DNA of 64,000 bases from Lacinutrix sp. C3R15. Lineage in GTDB: Bacteria; Bacteroidota; Bacteroidia; Flavobacteriales; Flavobacteriaceae. Location of the stretch: the NCBI RefSeq assembly GCF_018860825.1, contig NZ_JAHKPZ010000004.1:62001-126000 (forward strand), in the 5' to 3' direction. A program made the translations under genes and the position numbers. Of the stretch, positions 36,450-44,424 are shown piece by piece. The notes under the pieces were generated by a model. That model saw only the letters and a list, made by a program, of their open reading frames with translations, was not told where the DNA came from and ran no database searches. How positions within the stretch are numbered: the first letter of the stretch is position 1; each line of letters begins with the position of its first letter.

Positions 36450-36482
36450 AAGCAGTTATTTTAAAAGTAACTGCTTTTTTTA
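36450..36482 (+). terminator. Rho-independent terminator
   Basis: AAGCAGTTA and TAACTGCTT pair around a nine-base loop, followed by six T. It is the diverged copy of the terminator at 34636. Confidence 0.82.
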
Positions 36483-36556
36483 TGTCTTGCGCAAACCAGT
36501 ATGAAAAAACGTTCCTAAGCGTTTTAAAATAATCAAAACATTTTATTTTATTATTA

Positions 36557-36595
36557 AACCCAAAAAGATTCCTGCAACAGGAATCTTTTTGGGTT
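36557..36595. terminator. Long perfect hairpin, terminator of the antiporter gene
   Basis: Arms of 18 bases (AACCCAAAAAGATTCCTG and its complement) flank a CAA loop. It sits between the convergent T9SS and antiporter genes. The T tract within the stem and A/T flanks could serve both strands. Confidence 0.65.
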
Positions 36596-36646
36596 ACTTA
36601 TATTAGCAATACATAAGCCAATACTTATTGTTGTTTTAACAAACAA

Positions 36647-38494
36647 TTATTCCTCATTAGAAACCTTCTCTACATCATAAGGTTTTCCTAGATACACTAA
36701 CTTATAGCCTTCTCCTATATCTTCTGCCTTTGTATCATAAACAGAAATAATATGAAGCTCTCCTTCGTCATCTTTCAAAAATAACGGAATTTTATATTTA
36801 TCCTTACTTGCCAACTCTATAAGGTTCGCGTAATGCTTAGCATCCTCTATTTCTAGCTCTTGTATTGCTGGATATTTACGTGTTACCTCGGTAAGATTAA
36901 TATAATCATCTGTAGGAGAGAACAAGCCTTCTTTAGGGCTTTTCTCTGGAGAATTCATTTCATCTGAAGTTACCAAACGGTAGGACCCATTTTCACCAAA
37001 TTCTTTACTAAACTTTTCAATTACATAGGCATTAATATCCGAATTTCCAGTCATCGCCATTATATAGCCCACATCATTCAACTCAATATTATCAGAAAGC
37101 GTATCTGAATAGATATTACTATTTAAGGCTTCTAAACCTAATTCTTCTGCTTTGTCTAAATTATTTTGATTACTATCTATAAGTACAACATGTCTTCCAT
37201 TATTTACCAAATAATGCCCTAATAATCGTGGTAATTTAGAAGCGCCCACAATTAAAATACCATTCGATTTTTTTAGAAATACACCTACTAAACGAGCAAA
37301 TATTCTTGCTGTAGTGGCATTTAATAACACCGTACCTAAAACAATCATAAACACTAGAGGCGTAATATACTCTGCTCCTTCTACCCCTTGTCTTATCAAT
37401 TTACTTCCAAATAAAGAAGCAATACCCGCAGCAACAATACCACGTGGCCCTACCCAACTAATAAAAAGTTTTTCATTAAATTTTAGTTTCGATCCTGCCG
37501 TACTTAAAAAAACGGCTATAGGCCTAATAATAAACACTACAACAGCAAAAAGAACAGCAGTATTCCAGCTATATAACAATAATAAATCGGCTATATTTAT
37601 ATTGGCTGCTAAAAGTATAAACAAGATAGAAATTAGCAATACACTTAAAGATTCTTTAAAGTAAAGAAGCTCTTTTATGTTTTCAAGTTTACCGTTTCCT
37701 AAAACCATTCCCATTACAACTACAGCTAGTAATCCAGACTCATGTGCAAATACTTCAGACTCTACAAAAACAAGTAAAACGGTTGAAAGAGAAACCACAT
37801 TAAGAAGATAATGCGGAATAAATTTTTTATTAATAGCAAATGCTAATGCGTGTGCAAAAGTAAACCCGAAGGTAGTACCAAAAAGAATAATTTTACCAAA
37901 TTCTAAAAGTGCATTTTTAGTAAATCCTGCTTCGCCACCTACACTAATAAACTCAAATACTAAAACGGCAACCAAAGCTCCTATTGGGTCTATAAGAATA
38001 CCTTCCCATTTTAATACTGCCGAAACATCTTTTTTTAACGGAATGTTTCTTAAAATTGGCGTTATTACCGTTGGACCAGTAACTATAATTAACCCTGAAA
38101 ATAAAAAAGACAATTCCCAACTTAACTCAAAAACTAAATGTGCAACAATTCCTGCTCCAAAAAAAGTAACCGCAGAGCCTAAGGTAATTAGCTTGGTTAT
38201 TACAGGTCCTACATTTTTAATTTCAGACCTTTTTAAGGTTAAACCTCCTTCAAAAAGAATGATACTTATAGCTAAAGACACAAAATAGTACAACCCTTCA
38301 CCAGGAAATAAGCCTTTTGTACCATTCCAAATAGGTTCAATCCATTTTGTACCATCATCGCTTAAAAATTCTGCTGCGATAGGACCTACCAATAAACCTA
38401 TTAAAATTAAGGGTAAAATAGCTGGTATTTTAAATTTCCAAGCAAACCATTGGGCTAATATTCCTAAAATAATAATTCCTGCTAATTCTAACAT
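36647..38494 (-). CDS. Na+/H+ antiporter of the CPA family with TrkA-N domain
   Basis: A 615-residue protein. About 12 membrane helices (residues 1-390) form the Na_H_exchanger domain, beginning LAGIIILGILAQWFAWKF and containing the conserved SWVGPRGIVAAGIASLF. A Rossmann-type TrkA-N domain (about 400-515, GILIVGASKLPRLLGHYLV) can bind NAD or nucleotides and gate transport, and a C-terminal RCK-like tail follows. It exports Na+ (possibly K+) against protons in the inner membrane, expected for a marine bacterium. It is monocistronic. Confidence 0.92.
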   Translation of the reverse strand: MLELAGIIILGILAQWFAWKFKIPAILPLILIGLLVGPIAAEFLSDDGTKWIEPIWNGTKGLFPGEGLYYFVSLAISIILFEGGLTLKRSEIKNVGPVITKLITLGSAVTFFGAGIVAHLVFELSWELSFLFSGLIIVTGPTVITPILRNIPLKKDVSAVLKWEGILIDPIGALVAVLVFEFISVGGEAGFTKNALLEFGKIILFGTTFGFTFAHALAFAINKKFIPHYLLNVVSLSTVLLVFVESEVFAHESGLLAVVVMGMVLGNGKLENIKELLYFKESLSVLLISILFILLAANINIADLLLLYSWNTAVLFAVVVFIIRPIAVFLSTAGSKLKFNEKLFISWVGPRGIVAAGIASLFGSKLIRQGVEGAEYITPLVFMIVLGTVLLNATTARIFARLVGVFLKKSNGILIVGASKLPRLLGHYLVNNGRHVVLIDSNQNNLDKAEELGLEALNSNIYSDTLSDNIELNDVGYIMAMTGNSDINAYVIEKFSKEFGENGSYRLVTSDEMNSPEKSPKEGLFSPTDDYINLTEVTRKYPAIQELEIEDAKHYANLIELASKDKYKIPLFLKDDEGELHIISVYDTKAEDIGEGYKLVYLGKPYDVEKVSNEE

Positions 38495-38826
38495 GCACTA
38501 ATTTTTGTTTGTGAAAATACTAAATAATCAATTAAAAGAGTCATCTATTTGTAATATAGCTTTTAGCTTTTTTTAAATTGCTCTATTACTAAAATTGTAA
38601 TTAGGTATTAAAAAGTCTCGGTATTACATCCTTTTTGTACTCAAAAAAACACTTTGTATTGCTTTTACTGCTTTAAAATGCATTATTATTTATCAAAATT
38701 GACTAGCTAAAAGATTAAAAATTTAAAAAAATTAAAGCAACTATATTATGAATTTATTTTATGAAAAGTTATTTCTTAATAAATTCTTAACACTTTGCAT
38801 CATTTGCTAGCTATTTAGTAATTTGC
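38495..38826. other. Divergent intergenic region
   Basis: About 330 AT-rich bases between the antiporter (minus) and hydrolase (plus) genes. On the plus side TTG at 38795-38797 and TAATTTG at 38819-38825 with 21 bases between form a near-consensus promoter for the hydrolase. On the minus side I see no convincing element. No RNA gene or repeat is visible. Confidence 0.5.
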
Positions 38827-38832
38827 ATGCTT

Positions 38833-39690
38833 ATGAAACTATATCCTATAAACGCAGGAAATTTTAAATTAGATGGAGGAGCCATGTTTGGAGTGGTACC
38901 AAAATCTTTATGGACCAGAACCAACCCTGCAGACGCCAACAATATGATTGATATTGCAGCTAGATGCTTATTAATTGAAGACGGAAATCGCCTAATACTC
39001 ATTGATACTGGAATGGGTAACAAACAAAGCGAAAAATTTTACGGTTATTACCACCTTTGGGGAAATGACTCTATTGATAAATCACTAAAAACACATGGTT
39101 TTCATCGCGATGATATTACAGATGTTTTTATGACGCATTTACACTTTGACCATTGCGGCGGAAGCATACAATGGAATAAAGACAAAACAGGCTATGAACC
39201 TGCTTTTAAAAATGCGCATTTTTGGAGTAATAAAAACCATTGGCAGTGGGCAACACAACCTAATAAAAGAGAAAAAGCTTCCTTTTTAAAAGAAAACATT
39301 CTTCCTATGGAAGAAAGCGGTCATCTAAAATTTACAGAGTTACCTGAAGATGTTATTTTAAAAAATTCTGCTTTAGGTTTCGATATTTTTTTCGCAAACG
39401 GACATACCGATAAACAAATGATTCCTATGATTAATTACAAAGGAAAAACCATTTGTTTTATGGCAGATTTATTACCTACTGTTGGCCATTTACCAATACC
39501 TTTTGTTATGGGTTATGACACAAGACCTTTGTTAACTTTAGACGAAAAAGAAAATTTCCTTAACCTAGCAGCAGATAATAATTATTACTTATTTTTGGAA
39601 CACGATGCAAACAATGAAATCATTACCGTAAAACATACCGAAAAAGGCGTAAGACTAGATCGTGTTTTTACCAGTAATGATATTTTTTAA
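38833..39690 (+). CDS. MBL fold metallo-hydrolase
   Basis: A 285-residue metallo-beta-lactamase-fold hydrolase. The metal motif is THLHFDHCGG, with further ligands in FANGHTDKQM and a Asp in CFMADL. I prefer the ATG at 38833 (MKLYPINAGN) to that at 38827 because the promoter element ends at 38825. No signal peptide is seen, so it is cytoplasmic. Members of this group act as lactonases, glyoxalase II-like enzymes or phosphodiesterases; the substrate cannot be assigned. The subtilase gene follows 16 bases later in the same unit. Confidence 0.86.
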   Translation: MKLYPINAGNFKLDGGAMFGVVPKSLWTRTNPADANNMIDIAARCLLIEDGNRLILIDTGMGNKQSEKFYGYYHLWGNDSIDKSLKTHGFHRDDITDVFMTHLHFDHCGGSIQWNKDKTGYEPAFKNAHFWSNKNHWQWATQPNKREKASFLKENILPMEESGHLKFTELPEDVILKNSALGFDIFFANGHTDKQMIPMINYKGKTICFMADLLPTVGHLPIPFVMGYDTRPLLTLDEKENFLNLAADNNYYLFLEHDANNEIITVKHTEKGVRLDRVFTSNDIF

Positions 39691-39706
39691 AAACTAAAAC
39701 TTATTT

Positions 39707-41308
39707 ATGAAAATTATTAAACCTTATTTACTAGCAGGTAGCTTAGCGCTTGTTTTAGCTAGCTGTGGTGGTGGAGCAGAAATTTTATCTACACCAACAG
39801 AAAATATTGATAATGTTGCTTTAAAAGTAGCAGATTTAACAGAAAACGAAAAACACACCTGGGGACATTTAGATATTGTAGCAGATACAATACCAGGAAT
39901 GAGTGTTGATAAAGCGTACACTGAATTATTAAACGGAAAAACCGGTAAAACCGTAATTGTTGCAGTTATAGATTCTGGTATTGATATAGATCATGAAGAT
40001 TTAGATGGTGTAGTATGGACCAACACCAAAGAAATTGCAGGAAACGGTATTGATGATGATAAAAACGGTTATGTAGATGATATACATGGTTGGAATTTTC
40101 TTGGAGACGCTTACAATGAACAATTAGAAAAAACCAGAATTATTGCTTCTGGTAATGGTAATGCAGAAGTACAAGCAGATTATGATGCAGATTATCAAAA
40201 ATATTCTGGTTATAAAATGCAATATGAGCAAATTTACCAAAGCTTAATAGCTGCAGACGAAGCTGTTGCTGAACATTTAAATAACAAAGACTATACTTCT
40301 AAAGATTTAAATTCTATTACTACAACAGATGAAACCTTAACAAATCATATAACTGTTTTAAAACAAGTGTATGGTTTTGGTTTTGAAAATACTGCTGCTG
40401 CTAAAAAAGAATTAAGTGGTGCTTTAGAAAGTATTAATGATATGCTTAACTACAATTTAAACAAAGAGTTTAATGGTAGATTAACAGGAGATAATCCAGA
40501 CGTTTTAAACGATAAACCTGGCTATGGTAACGGAAACGTTAAACCTGTAAAGAAAAGCGAAAGTCATGGTACACACGTAGCTGGTATTATTGCTGCAGAA
40601 CGCAATAATGGTAAAGGTGCAAATGGTGTTGCTAATAATGTAAAAATTATGAGCTTACGTGCTGTCCCTAATGGAGATGAGTATGATAAAGATATTGCTT
40701 TAGCTATTAGATATGCTGTAGATAATGGTGCAACTGTAATAAACGGAAGTTTTGGTAAATACTACTCTCCACATAGTGACTGGGTTAGAGATGCTATTGC
40801 TTATGCAGGAGAAAACGATGTATTATTTGTTAATGCTGCTGGAAATGAAGGTGCAGATTTAGATGCAGTAGCAGTATACCCAAATGATCAAGTTGCTAAC
40901 GGACCAGAAGTTTCAAATACATTTGTAACTGTTGGTGCTTTAGCTCCTAAATATGGTTCTAGTATGGTAGCTGGTTTTTCTAACTACGGAAAAATTAATG
41001 TAGATGTTTTTGCTCCTGGTGCAAAAATATACTCTACAACACCAGAAAATGAATATGATACTAAAGGAGGAACTTCTATGGCTGCTCCTGCTGTTGCAGG
41101 TGTTGCTGCTTTAATTCGTTCTTACTATCCTAAATTATCTGCAGAACAAGTAAAACAAATTTTAATGGATTCTGGATTACCTGTTAACCAAAAAGTTGTA
41201 GTTGGTGGTGATTCTAGTGACATAAGAAATTTTAATACTTTAACAAAATCAGGAAAAATGGTAAATGCATACAATGCTTTAATTATGGCACAGCAATTAT
41301 CTAAATAA
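39707..41308 (+). CDS. Subtilisin-like serine peptidase (S8), lipoprotein
   Basis: A 533-residue envelope protease. The lipoprotein signal has lipobox LASC (Cys20). The triad is Asp89 (VAVIDSGIDIDH), His287 (SHGTHVAG) and Ser457 (GTSMAAPAVAG). The distance between Asp and His is about 200 residues, far more than the 30-60 of typical subtilisins; an inserted, helix-rich region (about 130-270) accounts for this. No T9SS tail is present, so it is held by its lipid anchor. It is cotranscribed with the MBL hydrolase. Confidence 0.92.
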   Translation: MKIIKPYLLAGSLALVLASCGGGAEILSTPTENIDNVALKVADLTENEKHTWGHLDIVADTIPGMSVDKAYTELLNGKTGKTVIVAVIDSGIDIDHEDLDGVVWTNTKEIAGNGIDDDKNGYVDDIHGWNFLGDAYNEQLEKTRIIASGNGNAEVQADYDADYQKYSGYKMQYEQIYQSLIAADEAVAEHLNNKDYTSKDLNSITTTDETLTNHITVLKQVYGFGFENTAAAKKELSGALESINDMLNYNLNKEFNGRLTGDNPDVLNDKPGYGNGNVKPVKKSESHGTHVAGIIAAERNNGKGANGVANNVKIMSLRAVPNGDEYDKDIALAIRYAVDNGATVINGSFGKYYSPHSDWVRDAIAYAGENDVLFVNAAGNEGADLDAVAVYPNDQVANGPEVSNTFVTVGALAPKYGSSMVAGFSNYGKINVDVFAPGAKIYSTTPENEYDTKGGTSMAAPAVAGVAALIRSYYPKLSAEQVKQILMDSGLPVNQKVVVGGDSSDIRNFNTLTKSGKMVNAYNALIMAQQLSK

Positions 41309-41321
41309 TACTAACAAACAT

Positions 41322-41354
41322 AAAAAGGCATCAAATTACTTGATGCCTTTTTTA
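41322..41354 (+). terminator. Rho-independent terminator
   Basis: AAAAGGCATCAA and TTGATGCCTTTT pair around a five-base loop, followed by T. It separates the S8 and M1 peptidase genes. Confidence 0.85.
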
Positions 41355-41370
41355 TTTAATATTTATACAA

Positions 41371-43176
41371 ATGAAAAAGATTTTTCTTGTTGCACTAGGT
41401 ATCACACTTGTTTCTTGTGGTTCTACAAATAGTGTTTCATCTACTCCAGAAACACCAACAACTCCTGTTAATACGGTTTCTAATTCTACCTATTGGCAAC
41501 AACATGTAGATTATAATATGGATATTGATATGGATGTTAACAAGTATCAATACCAAGGAACTCAAAATTTAGTATACACCAATAACTCACCAGATGTTTT
41601 AACAAGAGTATACTATCACTTATTCTTTAACGCCTTTCAACCAGGAAGTGAAATGGATGTACGCTCACGTACTATTCCTGATCCTGATAGAAGAGTTGGA
41701 GACAGAATTAGCAAATTAAGCCCTGATGAAATTGGTTATATTAAAGTTTCATCATTAACACAAAACGGAACCGCTTTAAACTACCAAACGGTGGGTACAG
41801 TTTTAGAAGTAGATCTAGCAAAACCTATTCAGCCAGGAGAAAAAGTAACTTTTGACATGGTTTTTAATGCACAAGTTCCTGTTCAAATTCGTCGTTCTGG
41901 AAGAAATAATGCCGAAGGTGTTGCTCTTTCTATGACACAATGGTACCCAAAGCTTGCAGAATATGATTTTGAAGGTTGGCATGCAGACCCTTATATTGGT
42001 AGAGAATTTCATGGTGTTTGGGGAAATTTTAATGTAAACCTAACCATTGATAAAGATTATGTAGTTGGTGGTACTGGGTATTTACAAGGAAACCCAGAAA
42101 TAAAAGGAAACAAAAAAACACTTCGTTTTAAAGCACCAAATGTACATGATTTTACTTGGGCTGCAGATCCTGATTATATTCACGATACTATGCAAGTGCC
42201 TAACGGACCATTATTAAATTTCTATTACAAAAAAGATTTACCTGCAGAAAACTTACAATCTTGGAAAGATTTACAGCCAAAAACAGTAGAGCTAATGCAG
42301 TATTTTTCTGAAAACATTGGTACATACCCTTATGATCAATACTCTGTAATACAAGGTGGAGATGGAGGTATGGAGTATGCTATGTCAACACTAATTACTG
42401 GTAAACGTAGTTTTGGAAGTCTTGTTGGTGTAACAGCGCACGAATTAGCTCATACGTGGTTTCAGTTTTTATTAGCTTCAAACGAGTCTAAACACGAATG
42501 GATGGACGAAGGTTTTACTAGCTATATTAGTGATCATGCTATGAATGCTATTATGAATGCAAATAAAGAAAACCCTGCTTCTGGAGCGTATAGAAGCTAT
42601 TTTGGTTTGGCTTTGTCTGGTAAAGAACAACCACAAAGTACACATGCAGACCGTTACAATTATAATGCTGCTTACGGAGCTTCTGCATATAGTAAAGGGG
42701 AAGTTTTTATGGCGCAATTAGGCTATATTATTGGTGAAGAAAACTTAAAAAAAACCATTAAAAAATATTTTAATGATTTTGCATTTAAACACCCAAGACC
42801 TATAGATATTATTCGTTCTGCAGAAAAGATTTCTGGGTTAGAATTAGACTGGTATTTAATGGATTGGACACAAACTACAAACACCATAGATTACGCTGTG
42901 AGTACTATTGAAGGAAATAAAGTAACACTTGAAAGAATTGGTTTAATACCAATGCCTTTAGATGTTACTGTTACTTATACAGATGGTACTACAGAAGCTA
43001 TGTATATACCATTACAAATGATGCGTGGTGAAAAACCAACAACAGCTACCATTAAAGCAGATTGGGCTTGGGCATATCCTACCTATACTTTTGAAACTTC
43101 TAAAGAAGTAAGTAGCGTACAAATAGACCCAAAAGAAATGATGGCAGATATTAATAAAGAAAATAATAAAAAGTAA
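41371..43176 (+). CDS. M1 family zinc metallopeptidase, lipoprotein
   Basis: A 601-residue gluzincin aminopeptidase. The lipoprotein signal has lipobox LVSC (Cys16). The zinc site is HELAH at 357-361 with the third ligand Glu380 in WMDEGFTSY. The substrate motif GGMEYAM (here GDGGMEYAMSTL) stands upstream. The domain order is the N-terminal beta-saddle, then the catalytic domain, then a short beta-rich end; the large C-terminal helical domain of PepN is missing. It probably trims N-terminal residues of peptides in the envelope. It has its own terminator. Confidence 0.93.
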   Translation: MKKIFLVALGITLVSCGSTNSVSSTPETPTTPVNTVSNSTYWQQHVDYNMDIDMDVNKYQYQGTQNLVYTNNSPDVLTRVYYHLFFNAFQPGSEMDVRSRTIPDPDRRVGDRISKLSPDEIGYIKVSSLTQNGTALNYQTVGTVLEVDLAKPIQPGEKVTFDMVFNAQVPVQIRRSGRNNAEGVALSMTQWYPKLAEYDFEGWHADPYIGREFHGVWGNFNVNLTIDKDYVVGGTGYLQGNPEIKGNKKTLRFKAPNVHDFTWAADPDYIHDTMQVPNGPLLNFYYKKDLPAENLQSWKDLQPKTVELMQYFSENIGTYPYDQYSVIQGGDGGMEYAMSTLITGKRSFGSLVGVTAHELAHTWFQFLLASNESKHEWMDEGFTSYISDHAMNAIMNANKENPASGAYRSYFGLALSGKEQPQSTHADRYNYNAAYGASAYSKGEVFMAQLGYIIGEENLKKTIKKYFNDFAFKHPRPIDIIRSAEKISGLELDWYLMDWTQTTNTIDYAVSTIEGNKVTLERIGLIPMPLDVTVTYTDGTTEAMYIPLQMMRGEKPTTATIKADWAWAYPTYTFETSKEVSSVQIDPKEMMADINKENNKK

Positions 43177-43198
43177 ATTATATCTTTATTTCCTTTTT

Positions 43199-43235
43199 TA
43201 AAAAACCACTTAATACTTTATTAAGTGGTTTTTTT
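43199..43235. terminator. Bidirectional terminator
   Basis: AAAAACCACTTAA and TTAAGTGGTTTTT pair with T-rich tails on both strands. It lies between the convergent M1 and AspA-like genes. Confidence 0.82.
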
Positions 43236-44424
43236 AATACCATTGTTGATCTTTATACATTTCTGTTTTACTAACACGCTCTCTGTTATAAAGCTTTAAG
43301 TGTGTTGCATCTGCTTGTTTGTTTCTGTAACCTAGTAAATGAAATATAGATTTTGCAAAAAAACGAGTAACTTTTAAATTTACAATAAGCGCATTTTTGT
43401 TTGTGTTTTCCCAAAAAATACCAGGAAGTATTACTAATACATTATCTGCTTTAATGCTTCTTAATACTGTAGATAGTTTTAAAAAAAATGGCGCAATTTC
43501 TTTTATTATAAAATAACCCTCCTTACCTTTTTTTTGATATAAAGGCATGAAAATCTTTGCATTGTATTTTGAAAAAATGAGTTGGTTATTACTTGTTGCT
43601 AAAACGGTTTTCTTTTTAATATCTTCAAAGCTTTTAAAACCTTCTTTCATTTTAAAAATTTCATCTTGCTTTATAGTATGTAAATAAACAATTTCAAAAA
43701 CCTTATCCTGTTTTTTAGATACAACTTTTAGTTGGTTATAGTATTTTGTGTAATCTTTACTATTACTACTATCTATGGCATTTGTAAAAGCCAAGGTTAA
43801 ATAAATAAAAGAAATACAATTTACGATAGCTTCTTTTTCTTCATGCTGTCCAGACTCAAAACCTAAAGAAACATAACCTAGTTCATTAATATAACTTAAC
43901 ATAGGACCATTAAGATACTCTTCAATACCTAACACAATAGGAACAGGAAATTGAGAGGAGAATTTTCTGTTTATTATAGCATCATTAATGGTTATAAAAG
44001 GTAATGTTTTACTGGAGGTTGTATGAAAATCTATAAAATAAAATGGTCCTGAATCATTTTCAATAATACGATGTAATACTGCAAACAATTCTTTTTGTTC
44101 TTTTTCTTCGGCATTTAAAGTTGCCTTATGTGGTATGTTTTTAAGTTGTTCGCTTGTCCAAATTCTATTTAAATCTTCGTCTAAATATCTTTGGTTTTTT
44201 TCTAAGGCTTTTAGGTTTCCTAATATGCCATAGACGGTTCCGTTAATAGTTTCTTCTGAAAATTCTTTAAACACTTTTTTAAGCGCTATAACACCTGCTT
44301 TTTCATTACCATGAATGCCAGCAAAAAAAACAATAGTTGGTCCCTTTTTTACACCTTGAATTTTTCCAATAATTCTATTAATTATTGTTGTTTTTGTTAT
44401 TGATTTATTTTTAATTAGGGTCAT
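43234..44424 (-). CDS. AspA/AstE-like zinc hydrolase (M14 family)
   Basis: A 396-residue hydrolase of the succinylglutamate desuccinylase/aspartoacylase group, which cleaves N-acyl amide bonds. The zinc ligands are in FFAGIHGNEKAG (His and Glu) and YFIDFHTTSS (His). The C-terminal third lies beyond the usual aspartoacylase length and has no known domain. The start overlaps the end of the GCS2-type ligase gene by 14 bases, so the two are expressed together. A ligase and an amidase in one unit suggest making and breaking the same class of amide bond; the substrate is unknown. Confidence 0.85.
   Translation of the reverse strand: MTLIKNKSITKTTIINRIIGKIQGVKKGPTIVFFAGIHGNEKAGVIALKKVFKEFSEETINGTVYGILGNLKALEKNQRYLDEDLNRIWTSEQLKNIPHKATLNAEEKEQKELFAVLHRIIENDSGPFYFIDFHTTSSKTLPFITINDAIINRKFSSQFPVPIVLGIEEYLNGPMLSYINELGYVSLGFESGQHEEKEAIVNCISFIYLTLAFTNAIDSSNSKDYTKYYNQLKVVSKKQDKVFEIVYLHTIKQDEIFKMKEGFKSFEDIKKKTVLATSNNQLIFSKYNAKIFMPLYQKKGKEGYFIIKEIAPFFLKLSTVLRSIKADNVLVILPGIFWENTNKNALIVNLKVTRFFAKSIFHLLGYRNKQADATHLKLYNRERVSKTEMYKDQQWY

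Larger units (their letters stand above)
31767..36481 (+). repeat. Tandem segmental duplication (two units of about 3 kb and 1.7 kb)
   Basis: Unit 1 runs from about 31767 to 34759 and unit 2 from about 34760 to 36481. Both hold the lepA 3' part, the same spacer (TAACCTAATTTGCCATAGTA occurs in each), a T9SS gene and a terminator with stem GCAGTTA. The offset is 2993 bases at the left edge, 2984 at the lepA stop and 2927 at the T9SS start codons, so unit 2 has lost small pieces. The size difference is mostly inside the T9SS gene. Confidence 0.9.
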
